DNA of 64,000 nt from Epilithonimonas zeae (GTDB lineage: Bacteria > Bacteroidota > Bacteroidia > Flavobacteriales > Weeksellaceae): assembly GCF_023278365.1 (NCBI RefSeq), contig NZ_CP075338.1:2914001-2978000 (forward strand), in the 5' to 3' direction. The translations under genes were made by a program, and so were the position numbers. Positions 1 through 8,285 of this stretch are shown one piece after another; positions within the stretch are counted from its first letter, which is position 1, and each line of letters opens with the position of its first letter. A model generated the notes under the pieces. It ran no database searches. It saw only the letters and a program-made list of their open reading frames with translations, and had not been told where the DNA came from.

Positions 1-8
1 ATTTGAAT

Positions 9-746
9 TTATTTGTATTGTTCTATTTGTCTTGGCGTTCCGCAATACGCACAGTAAGTAGAATACATTGCGATGTATGCAAATGGAATTGTAAGATAAA
101 TTCCAACACAACATAGCACAGCTCCGGCAATACTGATAAGACCAGCCAATAATGCGGTAAGTAAAATCGTGCCATAATTATTTTGAACAATATCAAAAGA
201 CTTCTTCAAAGCATCAAAAGCACTTGCCTTTTCAAAAATAAGAATTGGATAACCAAGGAAAAAGAAAGGCATTACAAAAACCGCAGGCAAAACACACATA
301 AAAAGTAGAATTGTAAGAGCAATCTGAGTAATTAAAGCATAAATGAAAATATTAATGAAGTTCTGTCTGTAAGCAAAGAATATATCAGAAACTACAATGG
401 GCTGTTTAAAATTGGATTTATTAGCCACATAGATCAAACTTACCAATACAGGTGTCAGAAGAAGTGTTATCAAAAAACTTGCACCAGTATAAGCTGCAAA
501 ACCTGGCGCTGCAATCATATCTGCATAACCAAAATTACCATTACTTTCTCTTGCTTGTTCTATAAAAAGTTGAGTGTCAAATCCTGTCAGCATTTGAACA
601 AGAAGACTTAGTAAAAAATAAATAACAACTGCCAAAAAGCAATATAGAAACGTATTTTTAAAAATTTCTAAAGCGTGAGAGATGATGCTTCCTGCCTCTC
701 TTTCCGGCACAGGCACAGAAGAATTGAATTCATTAAAATTGTCCAT
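9..746 (-). CDS. Multi-pass membrane protein of unknown function
   Basis: A 245-residue protein with a short soluble N-terminus and about five or six hydrophobic segments (roughly residues 35-55, 85-108, 132-160, 163-185 and 195-235). Proteins of this look in Chryseobacterium are often labelled beta-carotene 15,15'-monooxygenase. I see no catalytic motif supporting that name. The upstream gene at 817-1524 has the same architecture and appears to be a diverged tandem paralogue, 70 bp away on the same strand. It may be a membrane-organising or transport-related protein, but the substrate is unknown. Confidence 0.75.
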   Translation of the reverse strand: MDNFNEFNSSVPVPEREAGSIISHALEIFKNTFLYCFLAVVIYFLLSLLVQMLTGFDTQLFIEQARESNGNFGYADMIAAPGFAAYTGASFLITLLLTPVLVSLIYVANKSNFKQPIVVSDIFFAYRQNFINIFIYALITQIALTILLFMCVLPAVFVMPFFFLGYPILIFEKASAFDALKKSFDIVQNNYGTILLTALLAGLISIAGAVLCCVGIYLTIPFAYIAMYSTYCAYCGTPRQIEQYK

Positions 747-816
747 TAAGTTTGTTTTTATAGTTGATTATCAAATCTACACAAAAAATCTCTTAATAGA
801 ATTAACAAAACAACAA

Positions 817-1524
817 TTATTCCTCAAAGTCTGCAATCAGATGCTTATAAAGAACATAATTTACGGCATTCCAAAAAGGAAAAGTCACAAAAAGTCCAAA
901 AAAGAAAACAATAATTCCCGAAAAAGAAATAACAATAGAAGCCAAAACAACAACAATCATCAACAGAGCGTTCTTGTTGAAAACCTGAAAACTCAGTTTA
1001 AAAGCATCAAAGAAATTATAATTCTTGAAGAAAATCAAAGCCGGAACCAACAAAAACATCGGCATCCAGATGAGAGAAATGATGAATAAATAATTATTAA
1101 TGAAGTTCCAAATCAATGCAAAAGCCACAAAAATTAAAAAATGATAACCTCTGAATCCTGCAAACAAATCCGATAATTCTAGCGGTGCGCCAATATCCAA
1201 CTTTCTGTAAATTTTCAAAAAGCCAATATTCAGGGGATAAATCACAGATTTGATTATCAAAACAGCAATAGAAAAATTCAGCGCATTTTCCGTTTGCATC
1301 AGTTCTGCGTATTTTGTCAAGAATGCTGAACTGTCAGAATAGAAGAGATTCTGGAACTTCTGGATTTCCTCAAAAAGCCCGTAATATCGGAATGCATACA
1401 TTGCCGCAAACATATAAATGCTGAAATAAATCACAGTAAACATCAGCTGGAACGGCAAAGTTCTCATCCAATATTGATAGGCTTCTGTCAGTATTTTTCC
1501 AATTTCCGGTTTTTGCGTCGTCAT
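817..1524 (-). CDS. Multi-pass membrane protein, paralogue of the 9-746 gene
   Basis: A 235-residue integral membrane protein with about five hydrophobic segments. Its layout matches the downstream neighbour: a short cytoplasmic N-terminus, a long charged loop after the first segment, and a motif of the type LVPALIFFKNYNFFDAFKLS that parallels FEKASAFDALKKSFD in the neighbour. The pair probably forms one transcription unit. On the minus strand a TACTTTTG box at 1548-1541 sits just upstream of the ATG and fits the Bacteroidota -7 element, although no well-spaced TTG was found. Function unknown. Confidence 0.75.
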   Translation of the reverse strand: MTTQKPEIGKILTEAYQYWMRTLPFQLMFTVIYFSIYMFAAMYAFRYYGLFEEIQKFQNLFYSDSSAFLTKYAELMQTENALNFSIAVLIIKSVIYPLNIGFLKIYRKLDIGAPLELSDLFAGFRGYHFLIFVAFALIWNFINNYLFIISLIWMPMFLLVPALIFFKNYNFFDAFKLSFQVFNKNALLMIVVVLASIVISFSGIIVFFFGLFVTFPFWNAVNYVLYKHLIADFEE

Positions 1525-1668
1525 TTCTCAACTTTTTTTGCAAAAGTAGCCATTATTGTTTTGGAAATATATCGCAAAGGCACAAAATTATTTATCTAAA
1601 TCTTTTTAAGGCACAAAACTTCCAATATTGGAAAGTTTGCGACTTATCAATTATATTAGATTATTAAA

Positions 1669-1700
1669 TTGCGCCTTTGCGATACAAATTCCTATTTTTG
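1669..1700 (+). promoter_or_regulatory. Bacteroidota-type promoter of pabB
   Basis: TTG at 1669-1671, a 21-nt spacer, then TATTTTTG at 1693-1700, fitting TTG-N(17-23)-TAnnTTTG. The predicted start of transcription falls at or next to the ATG at 1706, so the message would be leaderless or nearly so. Confidence 0.6.
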
Positions 1701-1705
1701 TTTTT

Positions 1706-2677
1706 ATGTTTGAGAATCCGCAGTTTCAAAAGATGGACGAGTTGTCAGGGAAAAAAGAACCATTCTTTTTTCTGATTAATTTTTTGATGGATGAAGTCAG
1801 AATATTCACAAAAAACGAAATTAAAAATAAAGCTTTGTTGATTGATTTTCATAATATTACGAACATCAATTATCAACACGCAACAATTCCCAACTTTCAA
1901 TGGAAATCATTTCCGGAAACTTTAGATGAATATCAGCAAGGATTCGAAATTGTTCAGGAAAATCTCAGAAAAGGAAATTCTTATTTGACGAATTATACAA
2001 CGAAAACAGAAATTGAAACAAGTTTAAGTTTAGAAGATATTTTCAAATTTTCAAAGGCAAAATATAAAGTTTTAGTTCCGGATGAATTCGTATTTTTCTC
2101 ACCAGAAACTTTTGTAGAAATTGTTGACAACAAGATTTTTACGCATCCGATGAAAGGAACAATCGACGCCGAAATCGAGGATGCAGAAAATATTCTGAAA
2201 AATGACCCAAAAGAAAAAGCAGAACATTATACGGTTGTCGATTTGTTAAGGAATGATTTGAGTATGGTTGCGGACAATGTTCAGGTGAAAGAATTTCAAA
2301 GAATCGATTATATCAAAACCAAGCAGAAAAATCTCTTGGCAATGAGTTCCGAAATCGAAGGCGAAATCAAACCGGAATATCAAAATAAGATTGGAACCAT
2401 TCTTCAAAAGTTGTTGCCGGCAGGTTCTATTTTGGGTGCACCAAAACCAAAAACTTTGGAAATCATTTTGGAAGCCGAACAATATGAAAGAGGATTTTAT
2501 ACAGGAATTGCGGGTTATTTTGACGGCAAAAACCTTGATTCCTGCGTAATGATACGTTTTATTGAAAAAGAGAACGACCAACTGTTTTTCAAAAGCGGAG
2601 GTGGAATTACCCATCAAAGTGACCTTATCCGCGAATATGAAGAAATGAAAAACAAAATCTATGTCCCGATTTATTGA
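1706..2677 (+). CDS. pabB: Aminodeoxychorismate synthase component I (PabB-like, chorismate-binding enzyme)
   Basis: Member of the anthranilate synthase I/PabB/isochorismate synthase family. It would convert chorismate to 4-amino-4-deoxychorismate for folate synthesis. Visible family motifs are THPMKGTID, VVDLLRNDLS, LPAGSILGAPKPKTLEII, YERGFYTGIAGYF and FFKSGGGITHQSD near the C-terminus. It has about 323 residues and lacks the long N-terminal domain of full-size PabB, as is common in Bacteroidota. A longer frame opens at a TTG at 1628, but that would lie upstream of the promoter; I chose ATG 1706. ATG 1733 (MDELSGKK) is an alternative. The next gene overlaps by 17 nt and supplies the matching lyase. 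Confidence 0.88.
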   Translation: MFENPQFQKMDELSGKKEPFFFLINFLMDEVRIFTKNEIKNKALLIDFHNITNINYQHATIPNFQWKSFPETLDEYQQGFEIVQENLRKGNSYLTNYTTKTEIETSLSLEDIFKFSKAKYKVLVPDEFVFFSPETFVEIVDNKIFTHPMKGTIDAEIEDAENILKNDPKEKAEHYTVVDLLRNDLSMVADNVQVKEFQRIDYIKTKQKNLLAMSSEIEGEIKPEYQNKIGTILQKLLPAGSILGAPKPKTLEIILEAEQYERGFYTGIAGYFDGKNLDSCVMIRFIEKENDQLFFKSGGGITHQSDLIREYEEMKNKIYVPIY

Positions 2678-3287
2678 AAGCATCAAAGTTGAAGACCAGA
2701 AAATTTTCCTGAAAGAACTTCATCAGAAAAGGATGAACGACACTTTTTCGAATTTAGGAAAAGTATGCAAAATTGATATTTACAGTTTATTCCTCAATCT
2801 GGAACACGATGAAGACGGACTTTACAAATTCCGAATCGAATATGATTTGGAAAACAATTTCAAAACACAGATTATTCCGTATGCGATTTCAGAATTAGAT
2901 GATTTCGAATTGGTTATTGATAATGAAATCGACTATAGCTTTAAGTCTGCTGACAGGACTCAATTACAAAAACTGAAAGATAAAAGTCACGCAGATGAAG
3001 TCATTATTGTGAAAAATAACCAGATTACAGATACATCATATTCCAATCTTTTGTTCCTTAAAGATAAAACTTGGTTCACACCGAAAAGTTATCTTTTAAA
3101 TGGTGTAATGAGGAAGAATCTTTTGCAATCAAAAGAAATCAAGGAAACAGAAATCACACTAGATAATATCAAAGATTTCACGCATTTTCAGTTGATCAAT
3201 GCATTGAATGACTTCGATGATATGTTTATTTATCCGATTGAAAAAATCATTAATCTTCCGAAAGAAGAATCTGATTTGGAATTTTAA
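2661..3287 (+). CDS. pabC: Aminodeoxychorismate lyase (class IV aminotransferase fold)
   Basis: A PLP-dependent class IV aminotransferase-fold protein expected to split aminodeoxychorismate into p-aminobenzoate and pyruvate. Family features are FKSADRTQLQKL (the Lys near residue 95 is the likely PLP lysine), VIIVKNNQITDTSYSNLLF, and TPKSYLLNGVMRKNLL. The start codon lies inside the end of pabB, so the two are translationally coupled. At 208 residues it is shorter than enterobacterial PabC but normal for flavobacteria. Its stop codon overlaps the stop of the convergent gene at 3284, with no terminator between them. Confidence 0.85.
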   Translation: MSRFIESIKVEDQKIFLKELHQKRMNDTFSNLGKVCKIDIYSLFLNLEHDEDGLYKFRIEYDLENNFKTQIIPYAISELDDFELVIDNEIDYSFKSADRTQLQKLKDKSHADEVIIVKNNQITDTSYSNLLFLKDKTWFTPKSYLLNGVMRKNLLQSKEIKETEITLDNIKDFTHFQLINALNDFDDMFIYPIEKIINLPKEESDLEF

Positions 3288-3988
3288 ATTATTTTAAGAT
3301 ATATCTCACCAATTAATATTGCTAAACCGAAGCTTAACAATGTTCCTATAAGTATATATTCTGTTAACTTGATATCATTGTTATCCTTTAAATCCCCAAA
3401 TCTGAATATTGACTTTGCTGCTAATAAAAAGCCTATTCCTTCCCAAAAATTGCTTATTACAAATAGAAACACAAATGCTCTTTCTAGCATTCCAATATAT
3501 TTACCAGCATCTTGTATTCCAGAAGTTGTAATATTATAATTAAACATTTCGATTATTTTCTTTATGACGATTGAAGAAACAAAAGTTATACATATTACTG
3601 ACACGAATAGTATTTGATTCTTTATACTAAATATTTCATTATAATCTATTGTATACTTGTGGAAATAATATACAAATACAGAAATTGATGTTAGATGTAA
3701 AGCTTGATCTATGATTAAATTTGTAATGCCATTAACTCTATATTTTAAGTAAAGTTTAGTTAGTGCATCAATTACTAAGTGTGATAATGACAAAATTAAT
3801 GCAGGGAGTAAATATTCTTTTTTAAATCCTGTAAGTGTTATTATTAACAGATAATGAATTAATATATGCAGATATAAATATTTCGATTTATATCGATTAA
3901 TGTCAATATCACTTACCATTTTGTTATTTTGAAAAACAAAATCTCCTAATAGATGAGATATAATTATTAATAGTATTAATCGAGACAT
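3284..3988 (-). CDS. DUF3307-family integral membrane protein
   Basis: A 234-residue protein starting MSRLILLIIISHLLGDFVFQ. The HxLGDF pattern in the first helix, followed by HILIHYLL and SHLVIDALTKLYLK, is characteristic of DUF3307 membrane proteins, whose biochemical role is unknown. There are about six hydrophobic segments. It overlaps the end of satD by 13 nt and is clearly in the same operon. The SatD-DUF3307 pairing recurs in other bacteria. I infer that the membrane protein is the effector or partner of the SatD regulator. Confidence 0.8.
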   Translation of the reverse strand: MSRLILLIIISHLLGDFVFQNNKMVSDIDINRYKSKYLYLHILIHYLLIITLTGFKKEYLLPALILSLSHLVIDALTKLYLKYRVNGITNLIIDQALHLTSISVFVYYFHKYTIDYNEIFSIKNQILFVSVICITFVSSIVIKKIIEMFNYNITTSGIQDAGKYIGMLERAFVFLFVISNFWEGIGFLLAAKSIFRFGDLKDNNDIKLTEYILIGTLLSFGLAILIGEIYLKII

Positions 3989-4581
3989 TCAGATATTTTT
4001 TTATTAAATAAGTGGATAATTTCAAGAATTTCATCATAAGCTCCTCTTTTTAAGGCTCTATTTACTGTTGTTTTATCTTTTTTAAGTCGTTCAGCAACTT
4101 CTTTTTGCATTAAATTCTTATTTATTAGGGAATAAAAAATGGTTTCAGAAGTAACAGGTTTCCAATTATCAATTATAAAACTTAGCAGTTTAAAAATAGG
4201 ATTAAAATATTCATCTATTTCCTCAAATGGAGTTTTAATTATAAGAGTATTATTTTTTAATTTTTCAAAGGCTTCTCCCGAATTTATAAAAGCAGAACCA
4301 TAAGATTCTATAACTTTTTTGCCATTAAATGATATATCTCCAATTCCAATTGAAATTCTTACATCTATTTTTGAATTCGTTTTTATTAACGCTTTTATAG
4401 ATATTGTTATTTCCAAAGCTCTTTCAATATTTATTTGAACTTGAAAACTATCGCCCCTATATATTTCCCACTCTTCATCATTAGTCGTAATTTTATTCAA
4501 GTACTCTTTAAGCTTAGGTAGCCACTCTTCAGAATTGACTTTTCTTGAATTTATTATATCTCCTGTTAATACTGCAATCAT
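3976..4581 (-). CDS. SatD-family protein: cyclase-like domain fused to a helix-turn-helix
   Basis: 201 residues from ATG 4581 (the frame stays open to 4638, but MIAVLTGDI is the family start and the promoter lies just upstream). Residues 1-120 resemble a small class III nucleotide-cyclase fold: LTGDIINS (Asp8), YRGDSFQV (Asp44), VRISIGIGDI (about 74-82), then SGEAFEKLKNNTLIIKTP. Residues about 155-180 form a helix-turn-helix (KEVAERLKKDKTTVNRALKR). SatD family membership is a recognition call; the cyclase resemblance is my inference. Its promoter is overlain by a long palindrome and repeated motifs, which suggests self-regulation. Confidence 0.78.
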   Translation of the reverse strand: MIAVLTGDIINSRKVNSEEWLPKLKEYLNKITTNDEEWEIYRGDSFQVQINIERALEITISIKALIKTNSKIDVRISIGIGDISFNGKKVIESYGSAFINSGEAFEKLKNNTLIIKTPFEEIDEYFNPIFKLLSFIIDNWKPVTSETIFYSLINKNLMQKEVAERLKKDKTTVNRALKRGAYDEILEIIHLFNKKISECLD

Positions 4582-4589
4582 TTTTATTT

Positions 4590-4622
4590 CAAATTTAATA
4601 AAAATTGTATTAAATACTACAA
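4590..4622 (-). promoter_or_regulatory. Promoter of the satD-DUF3307 operon
   Basis: On the minus strand, TTG (4622-4620), a 22-nt spacer and TAAATTTG (4597-4590) fit the Bacteroidota consensus. The predicted transcript would start only a few bases before the ATG at 4581. The -33 element lies inside the 46-bp palindrome and the spacer contains an 18-bp operator-like repeat. Confidence 0.6.
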
Positions 4623-4747
4623 CTAATAAAAATTGCACTAATTAGTGCAATTTTTATTAGTTGTTAATCCATACATTTTAAGTATGTAGTGTTAGATTAA
4701 AAAGGGTGAGTTGCCTTAAAAATAGCAATTAATAAAAATTGTATTAA
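4596..4747. repeat. 18-bp operator-like motif: three direct copies and one inverted copy
   Basis: The motif TAATAAAAATTGTATTAA occurs identically at 4596-4613 and 4730-4747. A 16/18 variant, TAATAAAAATTGCACTAA, lies at 4624-4641 with its exact reverse complement at 4642-4659. Copies bracket and overlap the satD promoter. Confidence 0.75.
4619..4664. repeat. 46-bp perfect palindrome over the satD promoter
   Basis: Two 23-nt arms with no spacer pair perfectly, centred on CACTAATTAGTG at 4636-4647. This is the most symmetrical sequence in the window and is built from two inverted copies of the 18-bp motif. A likely operator for the HTH of SatD (inference). Confidence 0.85.
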
Positions 4748-4832
4748 TAGAGCCAATTTAAGGAAATGTGAGTTTAAAAATATTGATTTTTAAATTACCG
4801 CAAAAAAAAACAAAGAATTATTCCACAATAAG

Positions 4833-6503
4833 TTATGGATATTTCAAAGCTTCAAAATACTGCTTCAAAATATCCGCATTATTAGATTCCGAAGTCATGA
4901 CTTCCAGGATTTTCGGTTTTGAATCCGGCTTGAAATAATTGGGTAAAACGCGGTCAAGAGAAATCTCATCTTCAACTCGGGTATAATCAAATCCAAAATT
5001 CTTTGCTAATAATTCTGCATTTCTGTGATGTTGAGTGGCGATAAATTCGTCCAAAGCATTAGTTCCGCTTGGTCCAGGAATGATTTTGAAAATATTGCCT
5101 TCCCCATTGTTGAAAATCACAATTCTCGTATAAGGTGGAATATACTGATTCCAAAGTCCGTTGATATCATAGAAAAACGATAAATCGCCGGTAATCAGAA
5201 TCGTTGGTTCATCCTCCATCATTGCAAATCCCATCGCAGTAGAAGTACAACCGTCGATGCCGCTGGTTCCGCGGTTGCAGTACACATCATATTTCTGATA
5301 TTCAAATAATTGCGCATATCGGATTGCCGAAGAATTAGAGAAATGAACTCTGTAATTTTCAGGAATATGATTGGATAATTGATTGAAAAGATAAAAGTCT
5401 GAAAAAGGTGCTTTGTTGAGATATTCTTCGTGCTTTGCATCTTTTTTATCTTTCAGAACATCCCAAAGGTTGAAATAAGCTCTGGGTTCCAGATTGATAG
5501 ATTTCAATAATTTAGAAAAGAAGACTTCTGGTTTTGTTTCAATCTTTTGACTCAGAACAAAGTATGTATCAGGCTGCCAATATTCATCAATATGCCAATG
5601 CTGCTTTGGTTTGGCTTTTCTTAGGAATTGCTTCACTCTTTTGGAAACCACATTCTGCCCGATGGTAATTAACAAATCCGGCGCGTAAGTATGATAATCT
5701 TCCTCAGAAAAATCAGTAATGTAACGGTCGATATGAGCGAAAAATTTGTCGTGCTGAAGATTGGAATTCATTTCCGTCAAAACAACAACGGTGTGATTTT
5801 TAACTAATTGCGAAAGTTGAGCTTCCAATTCTGGATTTGGGGACAACGTTCCTGCAAGAATCATAATTCTCTTGGAAGTATGCCAATCTGCAACAAGATT
5901 GGATGGTAATTCATAATTCTTTTTCTGAATTGTTTTCTCAACAGCCGGCATTACAGGCAACTCTTCCAGCAAATTGTAGAGAGGTTCTGTCAAAGGAATA
6001 TTGATATGAACCGGCCCGCTTTTTTCGATGCAAAGTTCAACCGCTTTTTTAATCGTCTCGAAATTATAATCATCAACACCGTCCTTTTCATCTTCCAATA
6101 ATTCGAAATCGCCGTAAGAATGCTGCTGGAAAATATTTTTTTGACGAATCGTCTGCCCGTCAAAAATATCAACAAAATCCGCAGGTCGGTCTGCTGTCAA
6201 TACCAAAAGCGGGACATTCTGATAAAACGCTTCTACAACCGCTGGATAATAATTAGCTGCAGCAGAACCGCTTGTGCACGTAATAGCAACAGGTTTTTTA
6301 ATAGATTTTGAAATTCCTAAACCTACAAATGCAGCAGCTCTTTCGTCCACAATACTGTAACATTGGAAAGCATCAATCTCAGAAAAATGAATCGCCAAAG
6401 GTGCGTTTCTGGAACCTGGAGAAATGATGATTTTATCGATGCCGTATTGTTCAAGAATATGTGCGAGAATCTGGATGCTGCGTTTTGCGGAATATTGCTT
6501 CAT
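4833..6503 (-). CDS. menD: 2-succinyl-5-enolpyruvyl-6-hydroxy-3-cyclohexene-1-carboxylate synthase
   Basis: A thiamine diphosphate enzyme of menaquinone synthesis that joins isochorismate and 2-oxoglutarate. The full-length protein has 556 residues. Family motifs include IISPGSRNAPLAIHF and VDERAAAFVGLGISK at the N-terminus, TCTSGSAAANYYPAV, and in the ThDP-binding C-terminal domain NRGTSGIDGCTSTAMGFA and ITGDLSFFYDINGLWN. A minus-strand TAAATTTG box (6543-6536) lies 33 nt upstream of the ATG. No other men genes are in the window; the gene seems to stand alone between intergenic stretches. Confidence 0.95.
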   Translation of the reverse strand: MKQYSAKRSIQILAHILEQYGIDKIIISPGSRNAPLAIHFSEIDAFQCYSIVDERAAAFVGLGISKSIKKPVAITCTSGSAAANYYPAVVEAFYQNVPLLVLTADRPADFVDIFDGQTIRQKNIFQQHSYGDFELLEDEKDGVDDYNFETIKKAVELCIEKSGPVHINIPLTEPLYNLLEELPVMPAVEKTIQKKNYELPSNLVADWHTSKRIMILAGTLSPNPELEAQLSQLVKNHTVVVLTEMNSNLQHDKFFAHIDRYITDFSEEDYHTYAPDLLITIGQNVVSKRVKQFLRKAKPKQHWHIDEYWQPDTYFVLSQKIETKPEVFFSKLLKSINLEPRAYFNLWDVLKDKKDAKHEEYLNKAPFSDFYLFNQLSNHIPENYRVHFSNSSAIRYAQLFEYQKYDVYCNRGTSGIDGCTSTAMGFAMMEDEPTILITGDLSFFYDINGLWNQYIPPYTRIVIFNNGEGNIFKIIPGPSGTNALDEFIATQHHRNAELLAKNFGFDYTRVEDEISLDRVLPNYFKPDSKPKILEVMTSESNNADILKQYFEALKYP

Positions 6504-6690
6504 TTGGGAAAATTACTGAGAAATAAATCAGTTTGCAAATTTAATTAAAAGACTTGTTTTATTTTATCGCAAAGGCGGAAAAATGTAAACAACTTGCTGT
6601 TTCAAGCCGCAAATATTGTATTCTGATTTTAATTTTGCGACTTTTAACGAATTACAATTAAGAATAATTTGTGACTTTGCGATAAAAATA

Positions 6691-7731
6691 CTAAAACAAT
6701 CGCAATTGTTGCGTTCTGCTTCCTGTAAAATGTTCAGTTGTTAAAACGGCTCTTTCTCGATTATTAAAAAATTTCTTCTTTCCAATTTCGAAAGTTTTAT
6801 GAATCATTTCTGCAATATTTCCCTCGCCTTTATATCTTTCGTAAAATCTTTTTTCTCCAAGATTTCCGCCACGCATCGAGCGTATGAGATTCAGGACTTT
6901 GTCTTTTCTGTCTGGGAAATGTGCTTCTAGCCACTGGACAAAAACCGGTTCAACAGTATCATTCAGTCTGACAAGAGTATAACCGCAACTTTTTGCGCCG
7001 GCTTCAGAAACAGATTTCATTATAAAAAGGCTTTCGTCACTTGTCAAAGCAGGAATCACGGGCGCAATCATCACATTCACAGGAATATTTTTCCCGGATA
7101 AAACTTCAATCGCTTTCAGTTTGTTTTTGGCTGTAGAAGTTCTGGGTTCCATTACTCTTCTCAAATCTTCGTTCAAAGTTGGAATACTCATATTCACAGA
7201 AATCAGATTTTTCTCTGCCATCTTTTCAAGAATATCTAAGTCTCTCAGAATCATAGCGTTTTTGGTGATAATGGAAACCGGATGTCTGTAATCCAAACAA
7301 ACCTGAAGCAGTTTTCTGGTGATTTCGAATTGTCTTTCAATTGGTTGGTAACAATCCGTATTTCCGGAAAGCATAATCGGTTTTGGTATGTAAGATTTTT
7401 TCTGAAATGTTTTTTCAAGAAGTTCCGGCGCATTTTTCTTGACCATTAATTTTCTTTCAAAATCAATTCCTGCGCTATAACCCCAAAATTCGTGAGTTGG
7501 TCTTGCAAAACAATAGGAACAGCCGTGTTCACAACCTTGGTACGGATTCATCGAATAATCCATAGGCAAGTCAGGACTTTTTATAACATTGATTATTGTC
7601 TTCGGAAAAACTTCTGTCACCTGAGTCTTGATTTTGTCCAATTCATAGTCTTCCGGCTCGAAAGTATATCTGTCGAATCGGTTGATGACGTTGCGTTGTG
7701 CGCCCTGACCTTTTGGAATTAAATCTGACAT
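6691..7731 (-). CDS. PA0069-family radical SAM protein
   Basis: A 346-residue radical SAM enzyme. The cluster motif is GCEHGCSYCFARP (Cys-x3-Cys-x2-Cys) near residue 65, preceded by MDYSMNPYQ. It resembles the spore photoproduct lyase-like PA0069 group, whose substrate is not established. YSAGIDFERKLMVKKNAPELL and VNMSIPTLNEDL follow, in the right order for a TIM-barrel radical SAM domain. It is monocistronic; the neighbours menD and a small gene lie at some distance. Confidence 0.88.
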   Translation of the reverse strand: MSDLIPKGQGAQRNVINRFDRYTFEPEDYELDKIKTQVTEVFPKTIINVIKSPDLPMDYSMNPYQGCEHGCSYCFARPTHEFWGYSAGIDFERKLMVKKNAPELLEKTFQKKSYIPKPIMLSGNTDCYQPIERQFEITRKLLQVCLDYRHPVSIITKNAMILRDLDILEKMAEKNLISVNMSIPTLNEDLRRVMEPRTSTAKNKLKAIEVLSGKNIPVNVMIAPVIPALTSDESLFIMKSVSEAGAKSCGYTLVRLNDTVEPVFVQWLEAHFPDRKDKVLNLIRSMRGGNLGEKRFYERYKGEGNIAEMIHKTFEIGKKKFFNNRERAVLTTEHFTGSRTQQLRLF

Positions 7732-7932
7732 TAGAATCTAATTTTCTCGCAGATTTAATTGATTTTAGCAGATTTACAATGAGAAATAATTTGCGCAATC
7801 TGGAAAATCAGCGAGAGTATGAGTTCAAAATTATCACTTGAAAAATGAAAACTCTCTTAAAATTCCGGAAAGTTTTCCACAAAAAAATCCGATTCAAAAG
7901 AACCGGAAATTTGTATAATTAAATAGTGTGTG

Positions 7933-8127
7933 TTAAAGGAATGCATCCAATTCTACTCCGTCATTTGGAGAAGCGTAAGCTTTCTTTGGCGAACCAAATA
8001 GCAAATGATGGTCAGAATAATCGCTATTATAAATTCTGTTTTTAAAATATTTCCTTACCGCTATAGCGCTTAGGACCGCGGCTGTACCAAATAATCCTGC
8101 AAATATTATTTCGATATTTCTCTTCAT
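7933..8127 (-). CDS. Small membrane protein, unknown function
   Basis: From ATG 8127 this encodes 64 residues: MKRNIEIIFAGLFGTAAVLS gives one N-terminal transmembrane or signal-like helix, followed by a short polar tail ending GVELDAFL. The frame stays open to 8184, but that extension is hydrophilic and poorly placed. It is divergent from the LytS-like operon and shares the intergenic region containing the LytTR-like sites. No family recognised. Confidence 0.5.
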   Translation of the reverse strand: MKRNIEIIFAGLFGTAAVLSAIAVRKYFKNRIYNSDYSDHHLLFGSPKKAYASPNDGVELDAFL

Positions 8128-8197
8128 ATCAATATTAATTTCCATTCTCAAAAGCAAATAGTGTTCCCTTTTTGTTTTCGACAAAATGACATTTTTT

Positions 8198-8227
8198 ACA
8201 ATTCAGTCGGTTTTTTCTACAGTTCGG
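8198..8227 (+). promoter_or_regulatory. Candidate LytTR-regulator binding site (direct repeat, 21-bp spacing)
   Basis: ACAATTCAG at 8198-8206 and ACAGTTCGG at 8219-8227 are direct repeats whose starts lie 21 bp apart (two helical turns, 12-bp gap). The second matches the general LytTR consensus [TA][AC][CA]GTTN[AG][TG]; the first has one mismatch. They end 10 bp before the -33 TTG of the operon that encodes a LytTR regulator. Confidence 0.55.
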
Positions 8228-8237
8228 TCAATATTAA

Positions 8238-8268
8238 TTGCTTAACTTCTGATATTGAAATAATTTTG
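8238..8268 (+). promoter_or_regulatory. Promoter of the kinase/2TM/ICMT/LytTR operon
   Basis: TTG at 8238-8240, 20-nt spacer, TAATTTTG at 8261-8268: a clean match to the Bacteroidota promoter. The expected start of transcription is near 8275 and the ATG is at 8286. Confidence 0.7.
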
Positions 8269-8285
8269 AACCAAGAAATTAAGAA

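Noticed and set aside
682-1089. 135-codon plus-strand ORF over the ends of the two membrane-protein genes
   Set aside because: Antisense to two recognisable membrane proteins; low-complexity Asn/Lys composition, no family features.
9-1524. Beta-carotene 15,15'-monooxygenase annotation for the two membrane proteins
   Set aside because: A common label for such proteins, but no oxygenase motif (iron-binding histidines) is visible.
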